Shown: positions 18,441-27,515, counted from the first letter of the stretch. The stretch is 49,117 bases of DNA from Asticcacaulis sp. UBA2476 (GCA_002342035.1 DDPE01000098.1:1-49117); one strand, 5' to 3'. Numbers and translations: made by a program. Notes: generated by a model from the letters alone, not told the origin.

Positions 18441-20556
18441 ATTCAACTAGTCCGCCCATCAGCGGATCACTGATAGATCCCTTGCCGGTTTCCAGCCGTC
18501 CGGCAAAGCGGCGCTCGAAACCTTGCGCGGTTACCAATAGATCGTACCAATGGCCGCTTTGGACGGCATCGAAACTGCGCTTTACCGTCTGACCGGGTTT
18601 CAGGGTGATATCCGCTGCCGCCCCGCCGTAGGCCGAGGCATCCAGCCGAAGCGTCAGAGGTGCCGTATGACGGTTACGCAGCGACAGGCTGACCTGCCCG
18701 GTTTTGGGATCACCTTTGAAAGTCACTTCAGGTTCACTGACCGACATCTGGCCTTTGAGGGTGCGGTTGAAGCCATTTGGCCCAAGCACCCAGAAGTCAT
18801 AGCTTTTGCCGCGTGCGGTGGCGGGCCAGACATCCTTAAGCGACTTACCCGCCTCGACCGTATAGCGGCGCGGAATGGCCTCTAAGTCCAGCCGGTCATA
18901 GACCTGAAACACCGCGCCCTTATGGCCGGAATTGACGAACTCCATGCCGACCTGTGCATCCCGCACCAGAGCGCGCACCTCAAGGTCATAGGGCAGTGGT
19001 CGCGACGGACGCGAACCCTCTTCCTGCATTAGGGCCTGCACTACAACCGGCGGCTCGATGCGCTTACGGTGAATCTGCGCCAGCACGGCCTTTTGTGAGC
19101 CCGACGCATCTGGCAGTTTGGGAAAGGCTGGCTCATTCGGTGTCGCAAAATCAAAGGCCGAGGTCAGATCGCCGCACACGCTGCGGTGCCAAGGGCTGAT
19201 CGCCGGAATGGTAACGTCGAAGCGCTTCTCCAGGAACTGCCCGACCGAGGTGTGGTCAAACACTTCCGAGGTGACCCAGCCGCCACGGCTCCATGGTGAG
19301 ACGACATACATCGGCACGCGCGGTCCCAAACCCCAAGGCCGTACCGGCCCGCTGATGGTGTCGTCCTTGACGCGGTATTTGTTATCTTTGTCGTTGAAAT
19401 AAAAGCCTTTGAGATCGAGCGTCGACTTACCCGCCACCTCACCGGCGGCTGTATAGGACGGCGGCGCCGGCGGTGGCATATGGTCAAACAGGCCGTCATT
19501 TTCATCGAAGGTCTGGAAGAACACCGTCCGGCTCCAGACGTCTGGGTTAGCGGTCAGGGCCTCCAGAATACCGGCGGTGAACTCTGCGCCCTGTAGCGGG
19601 GTCGAGGCCGATGGATGCTCAGACCAGTCCTTAGGCGGCAGTATCCACGACACTTCGGGCAAAGTGCCATCTTTTACGTCCTGCGCGAACCGCTCCAGCG
19701 ACCAGTTCGACATGCCCTTCTCGTAAAGGCCGGAGCCCGGTTTGGCATTGCGGAAGCTTTCAAAGGCAAGCCCGCCGTGCATAGCGCCCGTCCAGTTGTC
19801 GTTCGGGTCCTGATAGATGCGCCACGACACCCCCGCCCCCTCCAGCACGTCCGGGATGGTCGGCCATGTAAAGGCAGAGCCCTGATAGGTGTAGCCCGGA
19901 GATGGCAGCGCGCCCTTGATCCAACAGCGTAGGTTATTAGGCTCAGAATCCGCATCCGTGCCGTTGATGCCCTTGGCGCGCAATTGTGGATCGTGGTTGG
20001 CCCCCGACCAAAACACAATACGGTTCGGATCAGTGCCGGTGGTGATTGAGCAATGATAGGCGTCGCAGATGGTAAAGGCTTCGGCCAGAGCGAACTGGAA
20101 CGGGATATCGGCGCGCTTGTAATAGCCCATCGAATAGGGGTTTTTATACTTGGGCCAATAGCCGAATTTGCCCTGGTTCCAGGCGGCCTGAGAATCGCTG
20201 AACGAATGGGGCGTGCCCGGCACGGCAATGGCGTTGGTGGTTTTGGTGTCCAGATGATAGGGCGGGATTTCGCGCGCACCGTCCGATTGCTTCCAGACCG
20301 GTCCATTGGTCATCGGCACCGGATGACGGTCGCCAAAGCCGCGCACACCTTTCATCGTTCCGAAATAATGATCGAAAGACCGGTTTTCCTGCATCAGGAT
20401 GACGACGTGTTTGACATCCTTGATGGTACCCGTCACCCGGCTGGCGGGAATCGACAACGCGCTGGCAATCGCCTGCGGGAACAGTCCACCCGAAGCGCTG
20501 ACGGCAGCCCCCGCCCCCAGCATCCGTAAAAATCCACGCCGATCTGCACCTGACAT
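18427..20556 (-). CDS. Phospholipase C, phosphocholine-specific type, Tat-exported
   Basis: A 709-residue protein with a twin-arginine signal (DRRGFLRMLG, then a hydrophobic alanine-rich stretch). The catalytic domain of the acid-phosphatase/PLC superfamily follows: VILMQENRSFDHYFGTMKG near residue 55, NHDPQLRAKG, FQTFDENDGLFDH and VVSPWSRGG. Two C-terminal beta domains of the kind seen in PlcN/PlcH (about 520-700) end the protein. It should be exported folded and split phospholipids to a diglyceride and a phosphorylated head group, which the neighbouring phosphatases and importer could use. A PHO-box-like site lies about 50-75 bases upstream. It is full length for the family. Confidence 0.92.
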   Translation of the reverse strand: MSGADRRGFLRMLGAGAAVSASGGLFPQAIASALSIPASRVTGTIKDVKHVVILMQENRSFDHYFGTMKGVRGFGDRHPVPMTNGPVWKQSDGAREIPPYHLDTKTTNAIAVPGTPHSFSDSQAAWNQGKFGYWPKYKNPYSMGYYKRADIPFQFALAEAFTICDAYHCSITTGTDPNRIVFWSGANHDPQLRAKGINGTDADSEPNNLRCWIKGALPSPGYTYQGSAFTWPTIPDVLEGAGVSWRIYQDPNDNWTGAMHGGLAFESFRNAKPGSGLYEKGMSNWSLERFAQDVKDGTLPEVSWILPPKDWSEHPSASTPLQGAEFTAGILEALTANPDVWSRTVFFQTFDENDGLFDHMPPPAPPSYTAAGEVAGKSTLDLKGFYFNDKDNKYRVKDDTISGPVRPWGLGPRVPMYVVSPWSRGGWVTSEVFDHTSVGQFLEKRFDVTIPAISPWHRSVCGDLTSAFDFATPNEPAFPKLPDASGSQKAVLAQIHRKRIEPPVVVQALMQEEGSRPSRPLPYDLEVRALVRDAQVGMEFVNSGHKGAVFQVYDRLDLEAIPRRYTVEAGKSLKDVWPATARGKSYDFWVLGPNGFNRTLKGQMSVSEPEVTFKGDPKTGQVSLSLRNRHTAPLTLRLDASAYGGAAADITLKPGQTVKRSFDAVQSGHWYDLLVTAQGFERRFAGRLETGKGSISDPLMGGLVEFKTA

Positions 20557-20604
20557 TATGCCGCTCCCTGACTAACCGAGTTCAGGGTGTGGTACCTCAG
20601 CTAC

Positions 20605-20629
20605 ATGACACAATAATGAAATAAACTCA
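20605..20629 (-). promoter_or_regulatory. TGAG-N5-TTCAT plus PHO-box-like repeat before phospholipase C gene
   Basis: Minus strand: TGAG-TTTAT-TTCAT (plus 20616-20629), N4, GTGTCAT (20605-20611), with 11-base spacing between ATTTCAT and GTGTCAT. It aligns without gaps to the elements before phnD and the TonB receptor gene. An AT-rich palindrome (TTATTATAATAA) lies just upstream. Confidence 0.7.
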
Positions 20630-20654
20630 TTATTTTGAATTATTATAATAAATT

Positions 20655-21080
20655 TCACTCACCATATGTTGGTAGGTTAGGTTGCAACAATGTAATAACA
20701 TTGATTGAGCCGAATCGCGCGCTTGTAGACTTCATTCCTTCCGGCTTGGCTGAAAAACCCACCGGGGATATTGTGGACCGCGTTAACATAGGGGTGAGTT
20801 GGCAATGAAGCGGGCCTAGCATGTATAATTCACCGGTCCGCTTTGGCCGTATCCTAGCCGCCTTAAAGCGACATTGATGGTGTTCTCTGAAATTGGTCGA
20901 AGCCATGTGCGGATGGACGGGAAGAGACAACAACTTCTCTTTACCTAGATGCAGGTATTTGAAACGCCAAAGCTTGCTTCCAGTGGTTGAAACTAACAGA
21001 AAAAGTCCACCGTCATCCGTTAATTTATAAGGCTTAACGGCAGGCTTCGCTTTGCGAACGGTAAGTTCTGAGAGCGGCAT
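20655..21080 (-). pseudogene. P4-type integrase, N-terminal stub
   Basis: The first 53 or so residues are an unmistakable DUF4102 integrase N-terminus (MPLSELTVRKAKPAVKPYKL, then GSKLWRFKYLHLGKEKLLSL). Homology then stops; the rest of the 141-codon frame is unrelated and proline/arginine-rich, so the gene was cut by an unknown insertion or deletion. The core and catalytic domains are absent. Together with the AlpA-like gene at 21545 it marks a second integrated element, distinct from that at the start of the window. Confidence 0.75.
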
Positions 21081-21132
21081 TGGGGGTACAGCCTTTCAAG
21101 TCTAAGCGTCGTGCCCCCAATTGTACCCCCAA
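21080..21132. repeat. Inverted TTGGGGGTACA repeats at the integrase start
   Basis: TTGGGGGTACA (21080-21090) and its exact inverse TGTACCCCCAA (21122-21132) flank the integrase start region. The first integrase has GTGGGGTA-type repeats in the same place, so both genes seem to carry arm-site or autoregulatory repeats. Confidence 0.45.
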
Positions 21133-21544
21133 ATGATGGGGACTCGTGTAGATTTAGGCGTACAAATGTATACGGCAATTCCTGTAAGCCGTCATATTTA
21201 AATGGTTTTTTTCAAGAGACTGTAAAGAGAGATGGTGCTGGAGCCGGAACCGATTTCAACATCTTACAATCTGATTTAATTGCAGATTCCACTCTGTAAC
21301 AATTACAAGCTGCCCTGATTTATGCCCCCAGAAAAAGGGGACAGTTCCGGGCATCGAACCCGCGCCAACATACTGATAACTTTGGCAGAATACACACATT
21401 TGATGCACATTTTTGCGGCATTATAACACCGTAAAAAACGGTGAAAAAGGGCTTTGGTGCGGCGTATTTCGGTAACATTCGCGTTATCTCGGCACTTTGA
21501 CCAGTTTTCGATAGCCGGAACGGCGCCGTTGAAATCCGCCTCCT
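21133..21544. other. Gap between integrase stub and AlpA-like gene
   Basis: No gene is supported; an 81-codon minus frame at 21303-21548 has no recognisable features. Bases 21344-21362 resemble a T arm (GGGTTCGATGCCC on the minus strand) but no complete tRNA or tmRNA could be drawn. Confidence 0.3.
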
Positions 21545-21790
21545 TCATAAATCGTGAGCCCGAGCAATTTCGATTTGCTTTGATATCCAGTGCCGCACTT
21601 CCCCTTCAAGCCATCCTACACTCCGCCCGCCCAACGGAATTGGCTTGGGGAACCGCCCGTCCTTCACCCGCTCGTAAACGGTCGATCGGCTAAGTCCAGT
21701 CAGCAGTTTAACCTCAGGCAATCGTACGATACGGGTATCATCCAATAACTTGGGCTCAACTGCGTATGCCTTAATTTCATTGGTTACCAT
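21545..21790 (-). CDS. AlpA-family phage/element regulator
   Basis: About 81 residues from the ATG at 21790. The AlpA core is clear: IVRLPEVKLLTGLSRSTVYE, then FPKPIPLGGRSVGWLEGEVRHWI. These small winged-HTH proteins activate the excision genes of P4-like elements. It lies 465 bases upstream of the integrase stub on the same strand. The upstream extension to 21862 is unlikely to be translated. It differs from the AlpA-like gene at 969-1175, which supports two separate insertions. Confidence 0.8.
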   Translation of the reverse strand: MVTNEIKAYAVEPKLLDDTRIVRLPEVKLLTGLSRSTVYERVKDGRFPKPIPLGGRSVGWLEGEVRHWISKQIEIARAHDL

Positions 21791-22043
21791 AGCGCTCTCA
21801 CGGATTTGAAAAGTGCCCAACAACAAACACATTGTGCGCACGCCGTTCAACGAGAGTAACACTTAACAGAGCGCATTGACGAGACTCCGGACTCAGGCAA
21901 TCGGCACTATGCGGTCAGTTGCGATGTAGGACTGCGAACAATGTAGGTGGTACTTCGGCGGCGTTTTTTTCCATCGGGTGAACGTATGAGCGATGGCACG
22001 TCTCCTTATCCCTTTCTCGCTTTGAACGGTCTTTCAAGCCACT

Positions 22044-23585
22044 CTATTCGCTGCGGAGGAAGGTTTCCGCATAGATGGCTTCTACGCGCCGGATTTCGTC
22101 GTCGCTGAGCACCACGAACTCTTTTTCTCGGGCGCGTTTGGATAGGATGCCATCGTTCTGCGCCAGAAATTTCTGAAGTAATTCGACCTGCGGCATCGGC
22201 ATGTCGATCAAGTCCTGCATGGCAAGGTTGAACCGGTCGAACGCCTGCAGGTACCAGACCTCCTCCGGCAGGTCTTCGTCGATAGTCTTCTGGACACAGG
22301 CGTAGAGGAATTCGGCGTGGGCCGTCGCGTCGAAATATCGATAGTAGTCGATCGTCGCATTCAGCACCTCGACGTTACCGCCCTCTGTTTTTCGCCATTC
22401 GACAAACGGCTGGAGGGGGGCGGAATAGGACTCCAGGACCTGACGGTAAGCATCGAGGTTACGGAAGATGGCGGCGCTTACCGGAAACACCAGCCCCGCG
22501 GGGCTGTACTTCGCCTGTGCGAGGGCGTGGTGGATGAGCCAGCGATGAAGGCGCCCGTTCCCATCGACATAGGGATGGACATAAACGAAGCCGAAGGCGA
22601 GGGTGGCCGCGGCCACGACTGGATTGAGCCTACCTTCCAGCGCACGCGCCGAGAAGGCCACGATACCGGCCATTAGGTCGGGAAGATCTTCATGCCGCGC
22701 GCTGATGTGATCGGGCACGGGCATATTGGTTTCGCGGTCATGAGTGCCGACAAAGCCGCCTTCGTGTCTTAGCCCAAGGCGGACAAAACGGGAGTCGCCT
22801 ATGACGATGTGCTGCAGGCGATTGAACTCGTTCACGGACAGGGGGCGGTTACCGGCCTGGGCAATCGCCTGTCCCCATCGTGCCGCGCGCGGGCCTGTCG
22901 GGCGCTCGCCTTCAATGGCGAAGGAAGACTTTGAGTCGTTGAGCAGCAGGAACGCAGCGGCCCGCGCCATGATATCTGGCCTGACCTTGCCCATGGCCTT
23001 GGCCGCCCGGCCGGGTAAATTCAGTTCGGCATAGGCGTCGAGGGCGGCCGTCCTCCGGACGAGCGGACAGAATTGCGGTGTCCCGGGCAGATTATTGACG
23101 ACCTTGTGGCGTGAGGACGGCTCGCCGACGTCCAAGGCAAACTGCTGTTCCGAGTCGAGAACGGGAATGAATTTGATCTTGCCCGGGTCGGCGATATCGA
23201 GTGCTTGACCGGTAAGCCACTCGTAGAGGAACCACAGGCGCCGGGCAAAGCCCCCGGTGGGAGTGGCGCGAATGATGGCTTCGATTTCCCCAGCCTCAAC
23301 GGTAGCGAACAACTTGGCAAGCACCTGAAGGTCGATACCTTCATAGCGAAAAGCAAAGGTCAGTTGTCCGCCTAGGTCTGGGGCAGGCGCGTGACGTGGA
23401 GTAACAAGGTGCCAGTCTTCAGTGGGGCGTGGATGGTGCCGCTCCGCTACGGCTACCATTATAGGAGGGCTTGGCACCTGCAGATCGTATCGTTCGATGA
23501 TGGCTGCATAGCCCGCCGGTAGACCGGCCTCGGGCAAGGCCCGTCCGCGAAACTCCATCACCGACTGCGAAAACCACTCACCCAT
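22044..23585 (-). CDS. Large Fic-family protein (putative AMP transferase)
   Basis: A 513-residue protein. The Fic active-site motif HPYVDGNGR is at 337-345, with the flap region before it (FVGTHDRETNMPVP). An inhibitory motif of the form S-x-x-x-E-G (S221 to G226, SFAIEG) precedes the Fic core, as in class II Fic proteins that hold their own activity in check. The first 200 residues are a domain I do not recognise. The C-terminal 120 residues are helical. Fic proteins transfer AMP or other nucleotide parts to hydroxyl groups of target proteins. Found beside an integrase stub and AlpA, it is likely island cargo with a role in stress, toxicity or defence; the target is unknown. Confidence 0.88.
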   Translation of the reverse strand: MGEWFSQSVMEFRGRALPEAGLPAGYAAIIERYDLQVPSPPIMVAVAERHHPRPTEDWHLVTPRHAPAPDLGGQLTFAFRYEGIDLQVLAKLFATVEAGEIEAIIRATPTGGFARRLWFLYEWLTGQALDIADPGKIKFIPVLDSEQQFALDVGEPSSRHKVVNNLPGTPQFCPLVRRTAALDAYAELNLPGRAAKAMGKVRPDIMARAAAFLLLNDSKSSFAIEGERPTGPRAARWGQAIAQAGNRPLSVNEFNRLQHIVIGDSRFVRLGLRHEGGFVGTHDRETNMPVPDHISARHEDLPDLMAGIVAFSARALEGRLNPVVAAATLAFGFVYVHPYVDGNGRLHRWLIHHALAQAKYSPAGLVFPVSAAIFRNLDAYRQVLESYSAPLQPFVEWRKTEGGNVEVLNATIDYYRYFDATAHAEFLYACVQKTIDEDLPEEVWYLQAFDRFNLAMQDLIDMPMPQVELLQKFLAQNDGILSKRAREKEFVVLSDDEIRRVEAIYAETFLRSE

Positions 23586-24687
23586 TCTTAGTCCCGTAAA
23601 ATTCTCTCACCAGGCTCTGACAGCATCGTGCAAATCATTCACCGGCTGTGAAAACCTATCACTTAAAAGAAAAATTGTGAATAACGTTATCCGGAAATAG
23701 CCCTTATGGCGAAGCACGCTATTTGCTCGCAGCTAACGATAAGGGTCGAGGCGCGCCTTGTACCTATCCGTCGCCGGATATCGCGCTGACCTAGCACATC
23801 TGAACGGCCTGTGGTTGCGTCTGCTATGGGCGCTCGGTAGTAATTGACTGCCGAGCGCCTCTGAGCGATTCACAGGTCGATCTGCTCTGCCATTTCCAGA
23901 GCGTCATCCACCTCTATACCGAGATATCTCACTGTGCTCTCTAGCTTGCTATGTCCAAGTAACAGCGAGGGAGGCTGCATGCGATATGTCGGACGCGCTG
24001 CATTTCCAACAACCCTAGCATCGCGAGCGGGCCGCATACCGCTAATTTCGCGGGTCCAGACGCTTGCCGTCGCTGAGCACATGGTAGCGAGTGGAGAGCT
24101 GCTTCGAACGCTCACAGCCGCTTCCAGCGGGAAATCGGCCGCAATCGTTCGTTCCCAGCTTGGGAGTGAAATGTCGGGCCGAGAGAGATTCGAACGATCT
24201 TTCAATCCTGCCTTCCCGTGATCTCGCTTCACCCGATAGGAAACAGCTAGGTTGTCCTCCGGCATCGTCGCCAATCTCATAGAGGGTCACGCTAAGTGCC
24301 GTGGGTCATCTTTGCTACACAACGCTCATGGCATCGATTTGCCCCTCTAACCAGTGCCCCCAATGCAGAGAGGTTGCGGTCTTCCTCCCTAAGGCTATTC
24401 CCGTGATCCTGACCCGCGAGGCAGGGCGTGAATTATGGATGAAGCGCCTTGGGCGAGGTAAGGCCCCTGCAACGTCCTCTACCGGATAGCAGCCTGACCG
24501 TTGTGACGAAGGGCCGCCGAAAAGACGGGCTCATCTGGATACCGATACCAGGTTAACGTCCCTCTCCCCCACGACTTGTCTCAGTTGCTAATGCTATTTT
24601 TACGCCCGTCCAGACGATTGGGTGGGGCATCATTATCAGAGCCTGGCTAACATTGACGGCGACACCCCCCATTTGTAGGAGACCGAT
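23586..24687. other. Gap with recombinase fragment, otherwise unassigned
   Basis: Apart from the recombinase C-terminus at 23870, I see no gene. Short frames on both strands between 23975 and 24490 lack starts, domains or codon character. Confidence 0.35.
23870..23974 (-). pseudogene. Tyrosine recombinase, C-terminal fragment
   Basis: The last 34 codons read LLLGHSKLESTVRYLGIEVD and then DALEMAEQ, the end of a phage-type integrase including the LGH motif and the nucleophile tyrosine. Nothing upstream on this strand continues the domain, so only the tail remains. It may mark the far side of the element containing the integrase stub and Fic gene. Confidence 0.65.
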
Positions 24688-25200
24688 ATGAATGCCACCC
24701 TTTCCTCGTATAATCACACGCATACTATTGCCGCTCTTTATATGGATCCGGATCAGGCTATAGATGCCATAGAGGCGCTACGTAAAGAGGGCTTTACTGA
24801 CACCTCTATACGCATAACCCACACCCCCGCGGATATCGATAGCGCCAATCAGGGTGAAGACCCTGGTTTCTGGAGCAAGCTTTTAAGTTGGTTTGAAGGC
24901 GAAGAAACAGATACCGAGCTTTACCGCGAAGGTGTGAGACGCGGGGGTTCTCTAATTACAGTACATACATCTGAGGACCTTGCCGGCAAGGCCATTAACA
25001 TTCTTGATTTCTACGCGCCCGTAGACCTCGAAGACACAGCCCGGCAGTGGGAAACCGAGGGCTGGCAAGCCCGTGATATCGGCGCCGAGGCGCGAATTAC
25101 CGGTGATACTGATTTTTACGACCGCCGCGATGAGACACTTGGCAATAGTCGGGTCCGCGGGTTTGTGCGAACCACGCGGGATAGTGGGGCCTTGGGCTAG
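24688..25200 (+). CDS. General-stress YflT-like domain protein
   Basis: A 170-residue soluble protein with a heat-induced stress (YflT/GsiB-type) alpha-beta domain: TIAALYMDPDQAIDAIEALR, an acidic middle with FWSKLLSWFEGEE, then YREGVRRGGSLITVH and a second half-repeat AINILDFYAPVDLEDTA. Relatives often carry a following DUF2382 domain, absent here. Function is not established for the family beyond stress association. AGGAG lies six bases before the ATG. The stop is about 30 bases before IS21 sequence, so the natural C-terminus may have been lost to the insertion. Confidence 0.7.
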   Translation: MNATLSSYNHTHTIAALYMDPDQAIDAIEALRKEGFTDTSIRITHTPADIDSANQGEDPGFWSKLLSWFEGEETDTELYREGVRRGGSLITVHTSEDLAGKAINILDFYAPVDLEDTARQWETEGWQARDIGAEARITGDTDFYDRRDETLGNSRVRGFVRTTRDSGALG

Positions 25201-25227
25201 ACAGAGCATCTCGCATGCTCATGTCGC

Positions 25228-25766
25228 TGTTGAGCGTGCCGGCGTCGTTTGCCAACCGGCCTGTCAGCGTGCGGGTTTACCCCACAAGGATGGTGGTTGC
25301 CGCCGAAGGACAGGTTCTATGCGAGCATCAACGGATCATCGACCGCTCACACAGCACACCCGGTCGCACGATCTATGACTGGCGGCATTATCTGGCAGTG
25401 ATCCAACGTAAGACCGGCGCCCTTCGTAACGGCGCGCCTTTTACCGATTTTACCGAACTGCCGGAGGCCTTCCGCCGCCTGCAAAGCCATCTGCTCAAAC
25501 GACCGGGTGGTGATCGGGAAATGGTTGAAATCCTCGCCATGGTCCTTCAGCATGACGAAAACGTTGTCTTGCAAGCTGTTGAACTGGCTATGGAGGCCAA
25601 CGTTCCGACTAAGACGCACATCCTGAACCTGCTGCATCGCCTGATCGATGGGACAACGCCGCCCGATACCATTGATGCGCCACAGGCTTTGCGGTTGACG
25701 CAGGAGCCGCTCGCGAACGTTGAGCGTTACGATGCCTTACGTGCGGAGGCCCGTCATGCGTCATGA
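25228..25766 (+). pseudogene. istA: IS21 transposase IstA, C-terminal fragment
   Basis: From SVPASFANRPVSVRVYP onward the frame matches the C-terminal third of IstA (VVAAEGQVLCEHQRIIDRS, RTIYDWRHYLAVIQRKTGAL), about 180 residues of a normal 500. The integrase-like DDE catalytic core is absent. The stop codon overlaps the start of istB as in intact elements. Confidence 0.85.
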
Positions 25767-26487
25767 TCCCGCCAGCGCGGCTATCGTAATCATGCTGCGG
25801 TCTCTCAAAATGTACGGCATGGCCCAGGCCGTCTGCGAACTGACCGAACAAGGTTCACCCACGTTTGAGGCTGCGGTCCCGATCCTGTCGCAGCTGCTGA
25901 AGGCGGAAACAGCCGAACGCGAAGTGCGCTCAATCAGTTATCAGATCAAGTCGGCTCGCTTGCCGGCTTATAAGGATCTCTCCGGCTACGACTTCGCCTC
26001 AAGCGAGGTCAACGAGGCCCTCGTCCGGCAGCTCCATCGCTGTGAATTTATTGACGGAGCACACAACGTCGTCCTGATCGGCGGGCCCGGCACAGGCAAA
26101 ACTCATGTCGCTACGGCCTTGGGCGTACAGGCCGTTGAGCATCATCGAAAGAAAGTTCGCTTTTTCTCAACCATCGAACTGGTCAATCTGCTCGAACAGG
26201 AAAAGGCCCAGGGCAAGGTCGGTCAAATGGCAGATCGGCTCCTGAAACTCGATATGGTGATCCTTGATGAGCTGGGCTACCTGCCGTTCAGCGCCTCCGG
26301 CGGCGCCTTGCTGTTCCATATGCTCAGTAGGCTCTACGAGCAGACCAGCGTCATCATCACGACCAATCTAAGCTTCAGTGAATGGGCAGGTGTCTTCGGC
26401 GATGCGAAGATGACCACGGCACAGCTCCGCGCCGGTCACCGACGCTCCCACCAGTATCGAAAACGGAAAAACCAACCGCCCGAGTGA
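25756..26487 (+). CDS. istB: IS21 helper ATPase IstB, altered C-terminus
   Basis: A 243-residue AAA+ ATPase with Walker A GGPGTGKT at 109-116 and Walker B MVILDELGYLPF. IstB remodels target DNA for the IstA transposase. ATG at 25756 is chosen because it overlaps the istA stop. After GDAKMTTA, near base 26420, the usual ending (LLDRLTHHC-like) is replaced by an arginine-rich tail; the neighbouring frame looks more natural, so a small indel is likely. Without IstA it has no partner in this copy. Confidence 0.8.
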   Translation: MRHDPASAAIVIMLRSLKMYGMAQAVCELTEQGSPTFEAAVPILSQLLKAETAEREVRSISYQIKSARLPAYKDLSGYDFASSEVNEALVRQLHRCEFIDGAHNVVLIGGPGTGKTHVATALGVQAVEHHRKKVRFFSTIELVNLLEQEKAQGKVGQMADRLLKLDMVILDELGYLPFSASGGALLFHMLSRLYEQTSVIITTNLSFSEWAGVFGDAKMTTAQLRAGHRRSHQYRKRKNQPPE

Positions 26488-26574
26488 ACTCAAGATTGGA
26501 TAACATCAAGGGGCAACGTCGCTCGCGATTGATAGCCTCCAAAAGACCTATACATTTCCATTTTGATTATTTCG

Positions 26575-27123
26575 TCAAATCGCCGCCCAGCCGTGCGAAA
26601 CAATGAGCGCTTTCCATAGCCTGTAAATTCGTTCTGCTACGTTGTGAAAGTAGACAGTCGGCTTCCCGGCCTCCCCCTCAAGTACAACATAGGTTCTCGG
26701 TGTTCCATAATTCCCTGTTCCGTAACCTCCAGTGCCGTAACCAGAAGAACTTGTGGCTGTATTCGCTGCATGGAAACCAACATTTGCGTTGGAAGAGCGC
26801 TTTTTTAGGGATAGATGTTTACCTGCGTTGGCAACCGCCCGAATTCGTTCGAAATCTAGGTCCATTCTGGCAAGCACCTCTGAAAATGCCCGCACGCCGT
26901 TCTCTAGGGGGCCGTTATGCACAATACCAAATTGCGCTCTGATCACCATGTCTTGCTTCATCCAAATCCAGTCGTGAACATGAAACAGAGTGGAGGCGAG
27001 GTGAAATGCCAGGCGTAGATCATCCTTCGCAGCCATAAAATCTGCGTAATCAAGCTCGACCATTCCATTCCAATAGGACTCAATATCATTGAACTGCTGA
27101 ACAATCTGTCCGCTGTACACCAC
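26575..27123 (-). CDS. Hypothetical protein with Gly-Tyr-rich linker
   Basis: About 182 residues from a GTG at 27123 that has GAGG six bases before it (a GTG at 27135 is possible). The N-terminal 120 residues are helical, with AAKDDLRLAFHLASTLFHVH and AVANAGKHLSL, a pattern that recalls HEPN-like helical proteins but without a clear R-x4-6-H motif. A GYGTGGYGTGNYGT linker follows, then a short beta-helix segment (TYVVLEGEAGK, ERIYRLWKALI). I do not recognise the family. It abuts the IS21 remnant tail to tail and is probably cargo of the accessory region. Confidence 0.55.
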   Translation of the reverse strand: MVYSGQIVQQFNDIESYWNGMVELDYADFMAAKDDLRLAFHLASTLFHVHDWIWMKQDMVIRAQFGIVHNGPLENGVRAFSEVLARMDLDFERIRAVANAGKHLSLKKRSSNANVGFHAANTATSSSGYGTGGYGTGNYGTPRTYVVLEGEAGKPTVYFHNVAERIYRLWKALIVSHGWAAI

Positions 27124-27135
27124 TGTAAACCTCAC

Positions 27136-27515
27136 CTAAGCCAATTGCTGAAACCATTTGATCTCTTTCGGCATCGTGCAGCTCGCCTCAAGCAGAGAGC
27201 CGTGGAAGATTCGTTGCTCTCGTCGCTTGCTACGAACGGCTATACCATCGTTTAAACTATTTAATGGGCGCGACGCCTCACGGTGTAGCGATCACCTGCT
27301 CGTTTTTGTGTCAGTCACGCTACCTGACTCGGAGGCGAATTTTCACCTTTTTGAATAGCAAACAACTGAACGTACCGTAGAAATTGCGATGCAGAATGAA
27401 TCGTTGGACCATAGTTCCTTCGTTAATGCAGCAGCCGCGTTGCCGGTTACTGCGCAAGCTTTAGCCCAGCCCAATCCTCGCAAAGTTCAACGCTGCTCTC
27501 CATCGTCTTGCATCT
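27136..27515. other. Gap before EAL fragment
   Basis: No gene is seen. A 66-codon plus frame at 27158 has no start signal and no recognisable content. Confidence 0.3.

Larger units (their letters stand above)
25225..26530 (+). mobile_element. IS21-family element, 5' truncated
   Basis: Contains the end of istA and nearly all of istB in the usual overlapping order. The left end is missing, and the right end matches the scar at 6590-6670. The copy cannot transpose by itself because most of the transposase is lost. Confidence 0.8.

Noticed and set aside
19674..20306. 210-codon minus frame inside the phospholipase C gene
   Set aside because: Same-strand alternate frame of a confidently assigned gene; proline/arginine-rich shadow.
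21344..21362. T-arm-like sequence suggesting a tRNA or tmRNA end on the minus strand
   Set aside because: The stem has mismatches and no acceptor partner or CCA context could be found.
24042..24290. Short overlapping frames on both strands near the recombinase tail
   Set aside because: Three frames compete over the same bases and none has a start signal or domain.
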